From the NCBI RefSeq assembly GCF_000009625.1, contig NC_002678.2:2108001-2172000 (forward strand): a stretch of 64,000 nucleotides of DNA. The letters run 5' to 3'. Under the pieces are notes generated by a model. That model did not search any database and was not told where the DNA came from. It saw only the letters and a program-made list of their open reading frames with translations. Position 1 is the stretch's first letter. Every line of letters begins with the position of its first letter. A program made the position numbers and the translations under genes. Shown piece after piece: positions 27,561-35,986 of the stretch. This DNA comes from Mesorhizobium japonicum MAFF 303099. GTDB lineage: Bacteria > Pseudomonadota > Alphaproteobacteria > Rhizobiales > Rhizobiaceae.

Positions 27561-27947
27561 ATGCGCGGCGTGGACGTCGTCAAGAACCTTTATGATGCTT
27601 ATTCAAAACGCGACATCGTGGGCGCGCTGGGCCACTGTTCCGATGATGTCGTCTTCCGCTGGGTCGCAGAACCGCATGCGCCTTTCATCGCGGCTGGCAA
27701 CGGCAAACAGCAATTCCTTGACCGCCTCATGTCGCTGGACAAGGATTTCGAATACCGGAGCTTCGTCCCGATGGACTACATCGACGGTGGCGACAAGGTT
27801 GCGGTGCAGGTCGAAATCCATCTGACCCGCAGAACCACCGGCCAGGAGCTTGTTATGCATACGGCTGACTTCTGGACGATACGCGACGGCAAGATCATCG
27901 CGCTGGTAGAATATTACGACACCGCGCTGGCCGCTTCGGTCCTCTGA
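27561..27947 (+). CDS. Nuclear transport factor 2-like (SnoaL) protein
   Basis: 128 residues with a strong ribosome-binding site (GGGAGGAAAA). The fold is the NTF2/SnoaL cone: VVKNLYDAYSKRDIVGALGHCSDDVVFRW at the start and ADFWTIRDGKIIALVEYYDT at the end are typical. Members include ketosteroid-isomerase-like enzymes and small-molecule binders; without conserved catalytic Asp/His assignments a specific activity cannot be given. Cytoplasmic, monocistronic. Confidence 0.85.
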   Translation: MRGVDVVKNLYDAYSKRDIVGALGHCSDDVVFRWVAEPHAPFIAAGNGKQQFLDRLMSLDKDFEYRSFVPMDYIDGGDKVAVQVEIHLTRRTTGQELVMHTADFWTIRDGKIIALVEYYDTALAASVL

Positions 27948-28039
27948 AATAATTTCGGCGCTCTGTCGGATCGCCTGAACCTGCCGCGTCCTTGGGATGC
28001 CGACACGATGATGCCGGCTTCTTCTGAGGAGAAAGCATC

Positions 28040-28213
28040 ATGTCCATTCTGTCATCCCTGGGTCGCGTTGCCACCCGTTACGCACAGAACCGCGCCCGGC
28101 ACCGCTGCGAGCGCGAACTGCTGTCCCTGCCGATCGAACTGCGCAAGGATATCGGCTGGCCGGAAATCGTCATCAACGCGCAAAACGGCTTGCGGATACG
28201 CAGGGCGCCCTGA
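28040..28213 (+). CDS. DUF1127-like small basic protein
   Basis: 57 residues, preceded by GAGGAGAAA. The segment CERELLSLPIELRKDIGWPEI matches the DUF1127 pattern (R..R-E-L..L-s-d..L.DIG). DUF1127 proteins in Agrobacterium and relatives are small Arg-rich proteins linked to phosphate and carbon metabolism, stress and RNA turnover. Here the conserved Arg near the end of the motif is partly replaced by Trp-Pro. Lies between SnoaL and the convergent GST gene. Confidence 0.7.
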   Translation: MSILSSLGRVATRYAQNRARHRCERELLSLPIELRKDIGWPEIVINAQNGLRIRRAP

Positions 28214-28262
28214 CCATGCGGTCGGAAAATATCGATGCGAGCCACCATGGGGCGACCATTGC

Positions 28263-28877
28263 TCAATCATGCGTGTCGCCGGAAAGCGGCGTCGCCTGCA
28301 TCGACGCACGCTTTTCGAAAGCCTCGAACCAGCGCGTCAGCCGCGCCCGCGCGCGAAACGGCGGAAGATCGCGGAACGCCATCCAGGACAGCGTGGTGGC
28401 GAGCGCTATATGGCCGACATGCAGCGGCGCTTCGTCGTCCAGGGTGCCTTCGATCCAGTCGTAGCTCGCCTCGATCTTGTCCCGGTATCCCTGCGCAAGA
28501 GCGCCGTATCGCAGCGGTTCGGGTCTCCTTTCCGTCTCCCAGCGCAAGGCGATGCCCGTCTGCGCCAGGCCTTGAGCGACCGATTGCAGCCGCAACGCCT
28601 GCCAGCGTGTCTCGCCGTCCTGCGGCAGCAACTTGCGGCCATCATGCAGCGTGTCGAGATAGGCGCAGATGACATCGGAATCGAAGATCGCCGATGCGCC
28701 GGGCCGCAGCAATACCGGCACCTTGCCGAGCGGGTTTTCGGCGCAGACACGAGCGTTGCGCAAGGTCGGACTGGTCTCGTGATGGATGACCTCGAGCCGA
28801 TCGGCAATGCCGGCCTCATGCGCGAAGACCAGCGCCTTACGCGCGAAAGGTGAGTGGGTCTGATAATAGAGGATCAT
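28263..28877 (-). CDS. Glutathione S-transferase family protein
   Basis: 204 residues from the ATG at 28877. The thioredoxin-like N-terminal domain has YYQTHSPFARKALVFA, with a Ser in the catalytic Ser/Cys position, then NPLGKVPVLL with the cis-Pro of the glutathione-binding site and IFDSDVICAYLD. The C-terminal half is the helical GST domain (YDWIEGTL...HIALATTLSW). Likely role: conjugation or reduction of electrophiles in the cytoplasm. Monocistronic. Confidence 0.9.
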   Translation of the reverse strand: MILYYQTHSPFARKALVFAHEAGIADRLEVIHHETSPTLRNARVCAENPLGKVPVLLRPGASAIFDSDVICAYLDTLHDGRKLLPQDGETRWQALRLQSVAQGLAQTGIALRWETERRPEPLRYGALAQGYRDKIEASYDWIEGTLDDEAPLHVGHIALATTLSWMAFRDLPPFRARARLTRWFEAFEKRASMQATPLSGDTHD

Positions 28878-29118
28878 GGTCGTCTCAGGGTTTGAGGAGG
28901 CGCGTGATCCACCCGTTCTAGCCCGCGGGCTGCGAGAATTGCGCTCTGATTGAGGGCCGCAGGCGCAAGTCCGTTGCACGCCTTCCGTTCAAGCCGCCGC
29001 TTGTACGGCCTGTTGGTGACTGGTTCGCCAAAAAAATTAACGCCGCCATGTAGGATTGCCGTCACCTCGTGCGTCCTGTGGTTCGCTAGGCCAAGCCCAA
29101 TGCAAAGAGGAGCAAGAC

Positions 29119-29541
29119 ATGACTGACCAGACCCCCATTCAGCCCAGGGCAGAAGTGCTCGGCGGATTGACCCCTTATCTGCAGGTGGACGGCGCCTTCA
29201 AGGCCGCCGATTTCTACAAGAAGGCCTTTGGCGCCGAGCAGGTGTTTGCATATCCGGCGGATGAAAAAGGCCGCACCATGCACATCCATCTCCACATCAA
29301 CGGCTCGACGCTGATGCTGGGCGACGCCTATCCCGAACACGGCCATCCGCACAAGGCTGCGCAAGGCTACACGCTGCAGCTCCATCTCGACGATGGCGAC
29401 ATCGACTTCTGGTGGCAGCGCGCCGTCGATGCCGGCTGTGAAGTGGTCACGCCGCTGCAGGTGATGTTCTGGGGCGACCGCTGGGGCCAGCTGAACGATC
29501 CGTTCGGCGTCGCCTGGGCGATGAACGCACCGGTGAAGTAG
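29119..29541 (+). CDS. VOC family (PhnB/glyoxalase-like) protein
   Basis: 140 residues from the ATG at 29119 with an AAAGAGGAG ribosome-binding site. Two beta-alpha-beta-beta-beta modules: LTPYLQVDGAFKAADFYKKAFGAEQV at the front and GYTLQLHLDDGDIDFWWQRAVDAG then WGDRWGQLNDPFGVAWAM at the end, as in PhnB-type members of the vicinal oxygen chelate superfamily. The substrate is unknown. It heads a cluster of three similar-sized genes to 30631. Confidence 0.88.
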   Translation: MTDQTPIQPRAEVLGGLTPYLQVDGAFKAADFYKKAFGAEQVFAYPADEKGRTMHIHLHINGSTLMLGDAYPEHGHPHKAAQGYTLQLHLDDGDIDFWWQRAVDAGCEVVTPLQVMFWGDRWGQLNDPFGVAWAMNAPVK

Positions 29542-29634
29542 CGAGCAGGCGTCCCCCATCAGGGCTGACGCGCTCACAGCGCCGGGTCGTATCCCCGCCG
29601 ACCCGGCGCCCGCTTTTCAGCAAAGGAGTTCACC

Positions 29635-30006
29635 ATGTCCTATGTCGACGGTTTCGTGCTTGCCGTGCCAAAGGCCAAACTCGATGACTACAAGAAGCTG
29701 GCCAACCTCGCAGGCCCCATATGGATGGAACACGGCGCGCTGGCTTATGTCGAATGCATCGGCGATGACGTGCCCTATGGCGAGCTGACCTCGTTTCCGC
29801 GTGCCGTTCAGGCAAAGGACGACGAGATCGTCGTCTTCGCCTGGGCGGTCTATGAATCCAGGCAAAGCCGCGACGCGGTGATGGCCAAGGTGATGGCCGA
29901 TCCGCGTTTGACACCCGATTTGGGACCCATGCCCTTCGATATGAAGCGCATGATCTTCGGCGGCTTCCAGCCTTTCATCGAGCTGCAGTCGCCCGCTGCC
30001 GCGTAA
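29635..30006 (+). CDS. DUF1428 family protein
   Basis: 123 residues, ribosome-binding site AAAGGAG. The sequence YVDGFVLAVPKAKLDDYKKLA, then WMEHGALAYVECIGDD and FDMKRMIFGGFQPFI is diagnostic for DUF1428, a ferredoxin-like dimeric alpha-beta barrel protein of unknown function often encoded next to VOC and DHFR-like genes, as here. Cytoplasmic. Confidence 0.92.
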   Translation: MSYVDGFVLAVPKAKLDDYKKLANLAGPIWMEHGALAYVECIGDDVPYGELTSFPRAVQAKDDEIVVFAWAVYESRQSRDAVMAKVMADPRLTPDLGPMPFDMKRMIFGGFQPFIELQSPAAA

Positions 30007-30061
30007 CGGCGCCAATGCGGGACCAGAAACTCTTCTTCATTTCTCAAGGCAGAACCGACTT

Positions 30062-30631
30062 ATGCGCAAGCTGATCGTATTCAACAGCATCTCGCTCGAC
30101 GGCTATTTCACCGACAGGCACGGCGCCATGGACTGGGCGCACAGCCAGGATCCGGAATGGAACGCTTTCGTCGCCGACAATGCCAAGGGCGGTGGCATGC
30201 TGGTGCTGGGCCGCGTTACCTACGACCTGATGATCCAGTTCTGGCCGACGCCGATGGCGGCCCAAATCGCACCGGTGGTGGCCGAACGCATGAACGCCAT
30301 GCCGAAGGTGGTGTTCTCCCGCACGCTCGACACCGTGAGTTGGAACAACACCGAGTTGGTCAAAAGCGGGCCGGCCGCGAAGCTTCGGGAACTGAAGCAG
30401 CAACCGGGCAACCACATGACAATCCTGGGAAGTGGCAATCTCGTCGCTCAATTGGCCGAGGAGAATTTGATCGACGAATACCAGTTCGTCATCGTGCCGA
30501 TCATGCTTGGCGCCGGCAGGACGATGTTCGAAGGCATCGGCAATCGGCTCAACGTGAAGCTGGCTCGATCGCAAGCCTTCGGCAACGGCAACGTCTTCCT
30601 GCGCTATGAGCAGAAGCCGCACGCCGGCTAA
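30062..30631 (+). CDS. Dihydrofolate reductase / RibD C-terminal family protein
   Basis: 189 residues. The frame opens RKLIVFNSISLDGYFTDRHGAMDWA, then LVLGRVTYDLM, and ends with DEYQFVIVPIMLGAGRTMFEGI, all typical of the DHFR-like fold that reduces pteridine or riboflavin precursors with NAD(P)H. This stand-alone group is usually not true FolA. Last gene of the VOC-DUF1428-DHFR set; gaps of 93 and 55 bp are consistent with one mRNA. Confidence 0.9.
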   Translation: MRKLIVFNSISLDGYFTDRHGAMDWAHSQDPEWNAFVADNAKGGGMLVLGRVTYDLMIQFWPTPMAAQIAPVVAERMNAMPKVVFSRTLDTVSWNNTELVKSGPAAKLRELKQQPGNHMTILGSGNLVAQLAEENLIDEYQFVIVPIMLGAGRTMFEGIGNRLNVKLARSQAFGNGNVFLRYEQKPHAG

Positions 30632-30711
30632 TGCATGTTGCCCAAAGAGATCAGGACAATGATTTCAACCAAACATCGTCCTGATTAATCGCGGCACATC
30701 TGCCTGGCTCT

Positions 30712-32490
30712 TCAGTCCAGTTTGTCGAGTAGCGGCTTCAACCGGTCCCCATAGCGCTTCCACAGGTCAACCGAGCCTTGATACATCGGCTGGCGCACCT
30801 GCGCGGCGGAAGCCGTTCGCACCGGCCGGTCGGTCGCGTGGAACGACAGCACGGCATCGTCCCATGGCAGGCCGAGATAGTCGATGAGCGCCCGGCTCTG
30901 GCCTTCCTGGTCGGCGACGAAATCCTCATAGCGCACGTCATGCACGACGCCGGGCAGCACCTTGTGCCAATGCGCCATGATGTCGGTGTAGAGATTGTGG
31001 AAGTCGGCGAGCTCGCCGAGGTCATAGCCATAGCGGTGGCTATCGCCGCGGAAATGCACCTTGTAGATCGACAGGCAGGTTGCCGCCGCATCGCGGGTGC
31101 AGTGGATGATCTTGGCCTTCGGCATCATCATATGGATGAAGCCGACAAGCAGGAAATTGCCCGGCATCTTGTCGGTGACGTGGCTGAGATGCGGATAGCG
31201 TGCATGCAGCATGTCGAGATAGGCCTGGCCCGCCTCGGCGAAATCCGCATCGTCCGTATCCGCTACGCCCCAGGGGAAGCCGCCCGGCATGGTCGTCGGG
31301 AACTGCTTGCCGACCGCCTTCTTCAGGATGCTGAGCTCGCCCGCGCCATAGACCTGCGGATGGCTGGCGATGATCTGCTCGACCAGCGTCGTGCCCGAAC
31401 GCGGCATGCCGACGACGAAGATCGGCGCGTCATCGCTGATCGGGCTCGGTCTGTGCCTTTCGAAGAAGCCGGCATCGAACACCGTCTTCATCGCCGCGAA
31501 TTCCTCGCGCGTCCTGACGGGATCGTAGTCGATCCCTTTGCGGCGAATGGCATTGCCTTCGGCGAAATAGTCGAAGGCCCTGTTGTAATCCTTCAGATCG
31601 TCATTGGCCTTACCGAGGCCGAAGGACAATTGCATGCGCGCCAGGCTGTCCTGCGGCGCCTTGGCGTGCTGGGCTTCCATGCCAGCCAATTCGGCGTCGC
31701 GCTCCTTCTGGCGCTTTACCTGCGTCAGCATCAGCCAGGCGGTGGCCATGCCCGGGTTGACCGCCAGCGCCTGCCGGAACAAGTCTGCCGCCTCGTCGAG
31801 CTTGCCTTTTTCCATCATTCCGACGCCAAGCCCGTGCAGCAGGTCGGCATCCTTGGGGCGAATGGTCAGCGACTCGCGAAAAACCGCCAGGGCCTCGTCC
31901 AGCCGTCCGGCCTCCTGCAGGGTTTCGGCAAGCCCGATGCGGGCGCGCACATGGAAGGGGTTGCGCGCGACCGTGCCGCGATAGATGTCTTCGGCCTCCT
32001 CGAACCGGCCGAGCTGCTTCAGCGACGAGCCGAGATTGTCGCGCGCGGCGAGCTGCTCCGGACGCAGATCCACCGCGCCGCGGAAGAAGTCGATTGCCGC
32101 GGCGACGCGGCCGAGATCGCGCATCACCGTGCCGAAATTGTTGAGGAAATCGGCATTGGTCGGCTGCAGGCTTACCGACCGCTCGATGAGATCCAACCCT
32201 TCTTCACTGCGCCCGGTCTGGTGCAGAAGCAGCCCCAGGAAATGCGCAGCCGCCGCGTGTTTGGGTTGGCGCGCCAAGACCTGCCGGTAGATCGATTCTG
32301 CCTCTTGCCGGCGCCCGGCCTGGTGCAGTTGCAGGGCCTGCTGCACATACTGGTCGAGACCCAGCGGCGGCTGTCCGCCCGCGCCAGACCTGGTTCCCGC
32401 ACCCGCCGCTCGTCTTTGATCTCTGTTAATGGGAAACCTGCCGTGTTTGTCCGCCTGCTGCGATCTAGGCCATTGGCACGGCAGGTTCAA
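30712..32490 (-). CDS. Tetratricopeptide-repeat sulfotransferase
   Basis: Up to 592 residues; the frame begins at a TTG (32490) without a strong ribosome-binding site, so the true start may be inside the first 45 residues. Residues about 45-290 contain consecutive TPR units (AEDIYRGTVARNPFHVRARIGLAETLQEAGRLDEALA). The C-terminal sulfotransferase domain has the PAPS-binding loop VVGMPRSGTTLVEQIIASHP near residue 360 and IIHCTRDAAATCLSIY as the 3'-phosphate loop. It probably transfers sulfate to a protein or surface glycan; rhizobia use such enzymes on polysaccharides, but the acceptor is unknown. Confidence 0.88.
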   Translation of the reverse strand: MNLPCQWPRSQQADKHGRFPINRDQRRAAGAGTRSGAGGQPPLGLDQYVQQALQLHQAGRRQEAESIYRQVLARQPKHAAAAHFLGLLLHQTGRSEEGLDLIERSVSLQPTNADFLNNFGTVMRDLGRVAAAIDFFRGAVDLRPEQLAARDNLGSSLKQLGRFEEAEDIYRGTVARNPFHVRARIGLAETLQEAGRLDEALAVFRESLTIRPKDADLLHGLGVGMMEKGKLDEAADLFRQALAVNPGMATAWLMLTQVKRQKERDAELAGMEAQHAKAPQDSLARMQLSFGLGKANDDLKDYNRAFDYFAEGNAIRRKGIDYDPVRTREEFAAMKTVFDAGFFERHRPSPISDDAPIFVVGMPRSGTTLVEQIIASHPQVYGAGELSILKKAVGKQFPTTMPGGFPWGVADTDDADFAEAGQAYLDMLHARYPHLSHVTDKMPGNFLLVGFIHMMMPKAKIIHCTRDAAATCLSIYKVHFRGDSHRYGYDLGELADFHNLYTDIMAHWHKVLPGVVHDVRYEDFVADQEGQSRALIDYLGLPWDDAVLSFHATDRPVRTASAAQVRQPMYQGSVDLWKRYGDRLKPLLDKLD

Positions 32491-32532
32491 GTCTTCGCGG
32501 GGTTCCGGGCTCTTTCGGGATGCCTTGAGCGA

Positions 32533-32754
32533 TCAGATCAGGCGGTTGGTCTCGGCAACCTGCCTCGCCCGCCTCACCGTGCCATCGGTATCGGAAATCG
32601 TTCGCCTTGCCGCCTCATCGCTTCTGATCGTCAGCCGTGCCGACTTGACGATCATCGGCTGGCCGGTCGGGCCAACGGCAATGGCGTGGATGGCAATTGG
32701 CTTGATTGGATTGACCGCGACGGTCTTCCCCCTTGAGCCTCTTGTGGAAACCAT
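32533..32754 (-). CDS. Small basic protein of unknown function
   Basis: 73 residues from the ATG at 32754, which has an excellent ribosome-binding site, AAAAGGAGAA, 6 nt upstream. The N-terminus is basic (STRGSRGKTVAVNPIKP), the centre hydrophobic and the C-terminus Arg-rich (AARRTISDTDGTVRRARQ). No family recognised. The strong translation signal is the main support. Confidence 0.6.
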   Translation of the reverse strand: MVSTRGSRGKTVAVNPIKPIAIHAIAVGPTGQPMIVKSARLTIRSDEAARRTISDTDGTVRRARQVAETNRLI

Positions 32755-33070
32755 GGTTTGTTCTCCTTTTAGAGCAAATAAAAATATAGACGCAGAGGAA
32801 ATACCTCTGCGCTCGCTCAAGATTTTTTTGAAATATGCACAACCCATAGCAGAAATATCTGAACGTATATAGCGATCTATTTTTCAATCAGAGCGGGATT
32901 GATTTCTGAATCGCCTTGAACAGGGGGGCAAATCGATCTATATGTACAGGATCGTTTTGGCCAGAATTGGCATCTCGCGGCGTTTCTCGACCCGCCAATC
33001 TCATTCCAAATCGTCGATGACGCACGGCACATTTGCCCTGCGACGATTTTTCAATCCGCGAAAGACAGAT
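32755..33070. other. AT-rich intergenic region with a hairpin
   Basis: 316 bases between the divergent small-protein and csp genes. Markedly AT-rich. CGCAGAGG and CCTCTGCG (32791-32811) form an 8-bp stem with an AAATA loop, followed downstream by a run of seven T (plus strand). The frame of the csp gene stays open from 32942, but no ribosome-binding site supports that longer form. A cold-shock 5' leader could occupy the right half. Confidence 0.45.
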
Positions 33071-33277
33071 ATGACCACGGGAATCGTGAAATTCTACAAC
33101 GGCCAGAAGGGTTTTGGCTTCATTCAACCAGCCGATGGCGGCAAGGACGTTTTCGTCCATGTCAGCGCGCTGGAGCGCGCCGGCTTTCCAGGCCTGGCCG
33201 AAGGCCAGAAGCTGCAGTTCGACCTGGAGCGTGACGGCAAGGGCCGCGAGTCCGCCGCCAATCTGCAACTGATCTGA
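33071..33277 (+). CDS. Cold-shock protein (CspA family)
   Basis: 68 residues, a single OB-fold with RNP1-like KGFGFIQP and RNP2-like VFVHVS motifs that bind single-stranded nucleic acid. It differs from the two Csp proteins encoded at 35.4-36.2 kb by SALERAGFPGLAEGQ and a shorter basic tail. The ribosome-binding site is poor (AAAGACAG), so translation may depend on leader structure, as in other csp mRNAs. Followed by a strong terminator. Confidence 0.93.
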   Translation: MTTGIVKFYNGQKGFGFIQPADGGKDVFVHVSALERAGFPGLAEGQKLQFDLERDGKGRESAANLQLI

Positions 33278-33360
33278 TCCGGCCGAATTCGATGAACGCT
33301 GACCACGGATGTACTGGCAGCTCTCGAAAGCGGCTTATTTCCAGCGATTGCCGGAAATAG

Positions 33361-33387
33361 AAAAGCGGGGCTCGTCCCCGCTTTTTT
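33361..33387 (+). terminator. Rho-independent terminator after csp
   Basis: AAAAGCGGGG and CCCCGCTTTTTT form a strong stem around a CTCGT loop, directly followed by T residues. The A-rich left arm makes it work in both directions. Confidence 0.85.
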
Positions 33388-33445
33388 GCGTTCAGGCCGC
33401 TGTTTTATGTGACGCCCAAGGCGTCAACCAACCAAGGCCAGGACA

Positions 33446-33715
33446 ATGCCGGACCGCACCACCCATTCCATCGCCCATTTCGCGGCATCCTTCACGCTCG
33501 CAGGACTGGAAGGACCGCTGCCGGCCGGCGACTACGACATCGATCATGATGAAGAGCTGATCGAGGGCATGTCACGCATCGCCTGGCGCCGCGTCGCCAC
33601 CTTCATCCACCTGCCCGCGAGGGCGGTGAAGAATCCCACGACCAGCCAACTTGTCGCCATCGACCACCTCGAACTCGAAACCGCGCTCAAGCGCGACCGG
33701 GAGAATGCAGCATGA
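33446..33715 (+). CDS. Small conserved protein of unknown function
   Basis: 89 residues. The first half (HFAASFTLAGLEGPLPAGDYDIDHDEELIEGMSR) reads like a small beta domain with an acidic loop and the end is helical. I recall this type from Rhizobiales but no function. Its stop overlaps the next start (ATGA), so it heads a three-gene set of tiny proteins to 34156. Confidence 0.7.
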   Translation: MPDRTTHSIAHFAASFTLAGLEGPLPAGDYDIDHDEELIEGMSRIAWRRVATFIHLPARAVKNPTTSQLVAIDHLELETALKRDRENAA

Positions 33716-33978
33716 TCCGCTTCCAGCAGAATACGCGCCCGCGCACCGACACGCCCTCGCACCTTTTCGCCATCGGCCAGACGGTGCGCATGAAGAGCCG
33801 CACCGGCCTCGTCCAGAAGACGGCGGAACTGTTCGAGATCAAGAGCAGGCTGCCGGTCAAGGACGGCTCGCCGCAATACCGTATCCGCAGCGAACTGGAG
33901 ACCCACGAACGGGTCACCACGGAAGACAATCTCGAACCGGCCGACAATCCGGCCGTCGCCAACAATCCGGTCGTCTGA
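33712..33978 (+). CDS. Small conserved protein of unknown function
   Basis: 88 residues; its ATG overlaps the preceding stop. FAIGQTVRMKSRTGLVQKTAELFEIKSRLP and QYRIRSELETHERVTTEDNLEP suggest a KOW/Tudor-like small beta barrel, as in proteins that sense or bind nucleic acid, but this is only a fold guess. The C-terminus is low complexity. Co-translated with 33446-33715. Confidence 0.7.
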   Translation: MIRFQQNTRPRTDTPSHLFAIGQTVRMKSRTGLVQKTAELFEIKSRLPVKDGSPQYRIRSELETHERVTTEDNLEPADNPAVANNPVV

Positions 33979-34018
33979 GAACCTCGAAAAGCCAGCCAAC
34001 ACGCACAAGGAGCAGTCC

Positions 34019-34156
34019 ATGTCCAAGGGTCAACAGCGAAGCAATCGCGAAGCGCGCAAGCCGAAGAAGGATAAGGTGGTGGCCAAGCCCGCCTCCCCGT
34101 TCGGTTCGGCAGTCAAGCAGGCGGAGAGTGGCCTGAAGCCGAAATCCAAGGGCTGA
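34019..34156 (+). CDS. Very small Lys/Arg-rich protein
   Basis: 45 residues, too short for routine ORF calling, with ribosome-binding site AAGGAG. The sequence is strongly basic and disordered-looking (KGQQRSNREARKPKKDKVV, ending KPKSKG). Similar tiny basic proteins are widespread in rhizobia. It is the third gene of the 33446-34156 set; nucleic-acid or ribosome association is inference from charge. Confidence 0.65.
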   Translation: MSKGQQRSNREARKPKKDKVVAKPASPFGSAVKQAESGLKPKSKG

Positions 34157-34251
34157 CGGCCTTGGGGTGCCTCGCATGCGCCCCATTCCCTGCCTTGGGC
34201 AGGCGATAAACTGACAACAGGCCCATGCCAAGTCCTGCCACGGAGGCTTGC

Positions 34252-34476
34252 TTGAACTTCGTCATCGAGTTCTACCGGTCGCGCGACGCCGAGGAGGCAA
34301 CGCTCGACAAGGTGTCGCTGGAAGCGCCGACCTTACGCGCCGCCTTGCAGGGCGCGGCCGCGCTGTTCCATACACTCGCAATGCCGCAAATCCCTGACCG
34401 CCTGCGCATTTCCGATGAGCACGGCAGCGAGCTCTATGCCGGGCCGGCCGATGGGGCGTATCCTGCGGAAACGTAG
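34252..34476 (+). CDS. Small conserved protein of unknown function
   Basis: 74 residues from a TTG at 34252, favoured over the ATG at 34225 because CGGAGG sits 6 nt upstream. The fold seems mixed alpha/beta (NFVIEFYRSRDAEEATLDKVSLEAPTLRAALQGAAALF, then IPDRLRISDEHGSELYAG). Convergent with the Kazal lipoprotein gene. Function unknown. Confidence 0.6.
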   Translation: MNFVIEFYRSRDAEEATLDKVSLEAPTLRAALQGAAALFHTLAMPQIPDRLRISDEHGSELYAGPADGAYPAET

Positions 34477-34554
34477 GCGCCGCATCAAACGCCGCCCATC
34501 TGGCCACCCTGCTGAAGTCCTAGGCCCATACTGGGGTGGCAAAGTAGCGCCGTC

Positions 34555-34956
34555 TCAGCACGGGCCATCACCGACGATACGATAGTCCGCCGCGCGGGCT
34601 TCGCAGGCATTGGGGAAGCTGCGCATCTCGCCATGGCGGCGGCCGCAGACGGGCGCGTATTCGCGGGTGCAGAACGTCTGCTCTTCACCGCCACCACCGC
34701 CGCGGCAGGGGCCGTCGCGCACGATGCGGTAGCCGGCGCGGTCGGCAAGGCAGGCATTGGCGAAGGTCTGGCTGTCGCCGCCACGCCGGGCGCAGACCGG
34801 CTCATACTGCATGGTGCAGAATTTGGGTTCGGGACGCGGCGGACGCGGGCGTGGTCCCGGCCCGTCATCGACGACCACGGTGCAGGCGGCCAGAAGCGCC
34901 GCCAGGAACAGGACGGCAAACCCTTGCCGCGAAAAAACCGACGCCAGGAATTTCAT
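34555..34956 (-). CDS. Lipoprotein with two Kazal-type domains
   Basis: 133 residues from the ATG at 34956 (GGGAGAAA upstream). A lipoprotein signal with lipobox LLAAC is followed by a Pro/Arg-rich linker and two tandem Kazal-like units: CTMQYEPVCARRGGDSQTFA then NACLADRAGYRIV, and CTREYAPVCGRRHGEMRSFP then NACEARAADYRIV, each with the C-x-Y-x-P-V-C ... N-A-C pattern. Kazal domains inhibit serine proteases. Bacterial examples are few and their targets mostly unknown. Expected to sit on a membrane facing the periplasm. Confidence 0.85.
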   Translation of the reverse strand: MKFLASVFSRQGFAVLFLAALLAACTVVVDDGPGPRPRPPRPEPKFCTMQYEPVCARRGGDSQTFANACLADRAGYRIVRDGPCRGGGGGEEQTFCTREYAPVCGRRHGEMRSFPNACEARAADYRIVGDGPC

Positions 34957-35449
34957 GCCGATTTCTCCCTCGATCCCGATCGCGATCCTCGCCATTCCCC
35001 TGTCAAATGCAACCCTGTCGGATGCAACCGCGTTCGCGAGGAAATGGCGGTTGCATCATGGCCGGCGTTCGCCAGCAAAACTGGCCCATGCGCGCGCCTC
35101 TCTGTGGGTCAATGACCGGCCCGGCAACGAGGCCTATTTGCGGCCCGTCGACGCTCAGATCGGTCGATTCTTGCGTCGGGATGCGCTCAGTGTGGCAGCC
35201 CGCGGCGCTATCTTGCAACCTTCACGTTTCCGTGCGATAAATTCCGTGTTCGGGCATTTGCGACCCGGAGAGCGGAACGTTTTGGACGACCTTTCCCCGA
35301 TACTGTGAATCTCTGACGGCCCCGTTTTTCGGCGGGGGGTTTGACCATGCGCCAATGCATGACTGCCGAAAGCAACCACCGGGAACTGCCCTCGACGCCA
35401 GGTGGCGGGCAGGACCACCAAAGACTGAACGGGTGAAGGAGTTTCCCCA
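34957..35449. other. Intergenic region with no gene seen
   Basis: 493 bases between the Kazal gene (minus) and csp (plus). Several ORFs run through it on both strands but none has a ribosome-binding site or recognisable motif. GGCCCCGTTTTTCGGCGGGG (about 35317) is a short imperfect stem. The right part probably holds the csp leader. Confidence 0.45.
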
Positions 35450-35662
35450 ATGGCCCAGACCGGCACCGTTAAATTCTTCAACGCGACCAAAGGCTTCGGT
35501 TTCATCACGCCCGACGGCGGCGCCAAGGATGTGTTCGTCCATATTTCCGCGATCGAGGCATCGGGCCTGCGCACGCTCGTCGACGGCCAGAAGGTCACCT
35601 TCGACGTCGAGCCGGACCGCATGGGCAAGGGCCCGAAGGCGGTCAACCTCCGCGCTGCCTGA
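35450..35662 (+). CDS. Cold-shock protein (CspA family)
   Basis: 70 residues with a GAAGGAG ribosome-binding site. KGFGFITP and VFVHISA are the RNA-binding motifs. It is highly similar to the Csp encoded 325 bp downstream, pointing to tandem duplication. Single OB-fold RNA chaperone in the cytoplasm, often induced by cold or stress. Followed by its own terminator, so the two copies are probably separate transcripts. Confidence 0.95.
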   Translation: MAQTGTVKFFNATKGFGFITPDGGAKDVFVHISAIEASGLRTLVDGQKVTFDVEPDRMGKGPKAVNLRAA

Positions 35663-35748
35663 ACCATCGGCGCCACGCGTCCCCGACGGCGGGCGAACGA
35701 GGGTTTCAAGCTCGCCCAGCCTATGGGCACGCAGACAGATTTTTAAAA

Positions 35749-35778
35749 GGGCGCGGCGATTTTCGTCGCGCCTTTTTC
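35749..35778 (+). terminator. Rho-independent terminator after csp
   Basis: GGCGCGGCGA pairs with TCGTCGCGCC (one G-U) around a TTTT loop, followed by a run of five T. Confidence 0.88.
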
Positions 35779-35795
35779 ATGTCCACGGCGCAGCA

Positions 35796-35881
35796 TAAAT
35801 GCATGCCGCCCGGAAGTGGATCCGGCTCCGCGTCAACGACGTGCATCATAACAAGGGCTTAAAGCGTGACGCGCTTTAAGT
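35796..35881. repeat. Degenerate rhizobial intergenic palindromic element
   Basis: ATGCATGCCG near 35799 is mirrored by CGACGTGCAT near 35837, and CTTAAAGCG (35858-35866) pairs with CGCTTTAAG (35872-35880). The arrangement matches, in degenerate form, a common Mesorhizobium intergenic repeat as I remember it. It lies in the leader region of the next csp gene. Confidence 0.55.
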
Positions 35882-35986
35882 GCCAGTAAAACTTTCTCTT
35901 GCCGATGACGCTAAAATAAAGGACAAATTTCCTCTCGGGCATTTGCCGGCCCGAGACTGGAGTTTATGGGATCAAAGGAGCTTCCC

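Noticed and set aside
30778..32736. 652-codon plus-strand ORF opposite the TPR-sulfotransferase
   Set aside because: Antisense shadow with no motif; the minus strand encodes well-defined TPR and sulfotransferase signatures.
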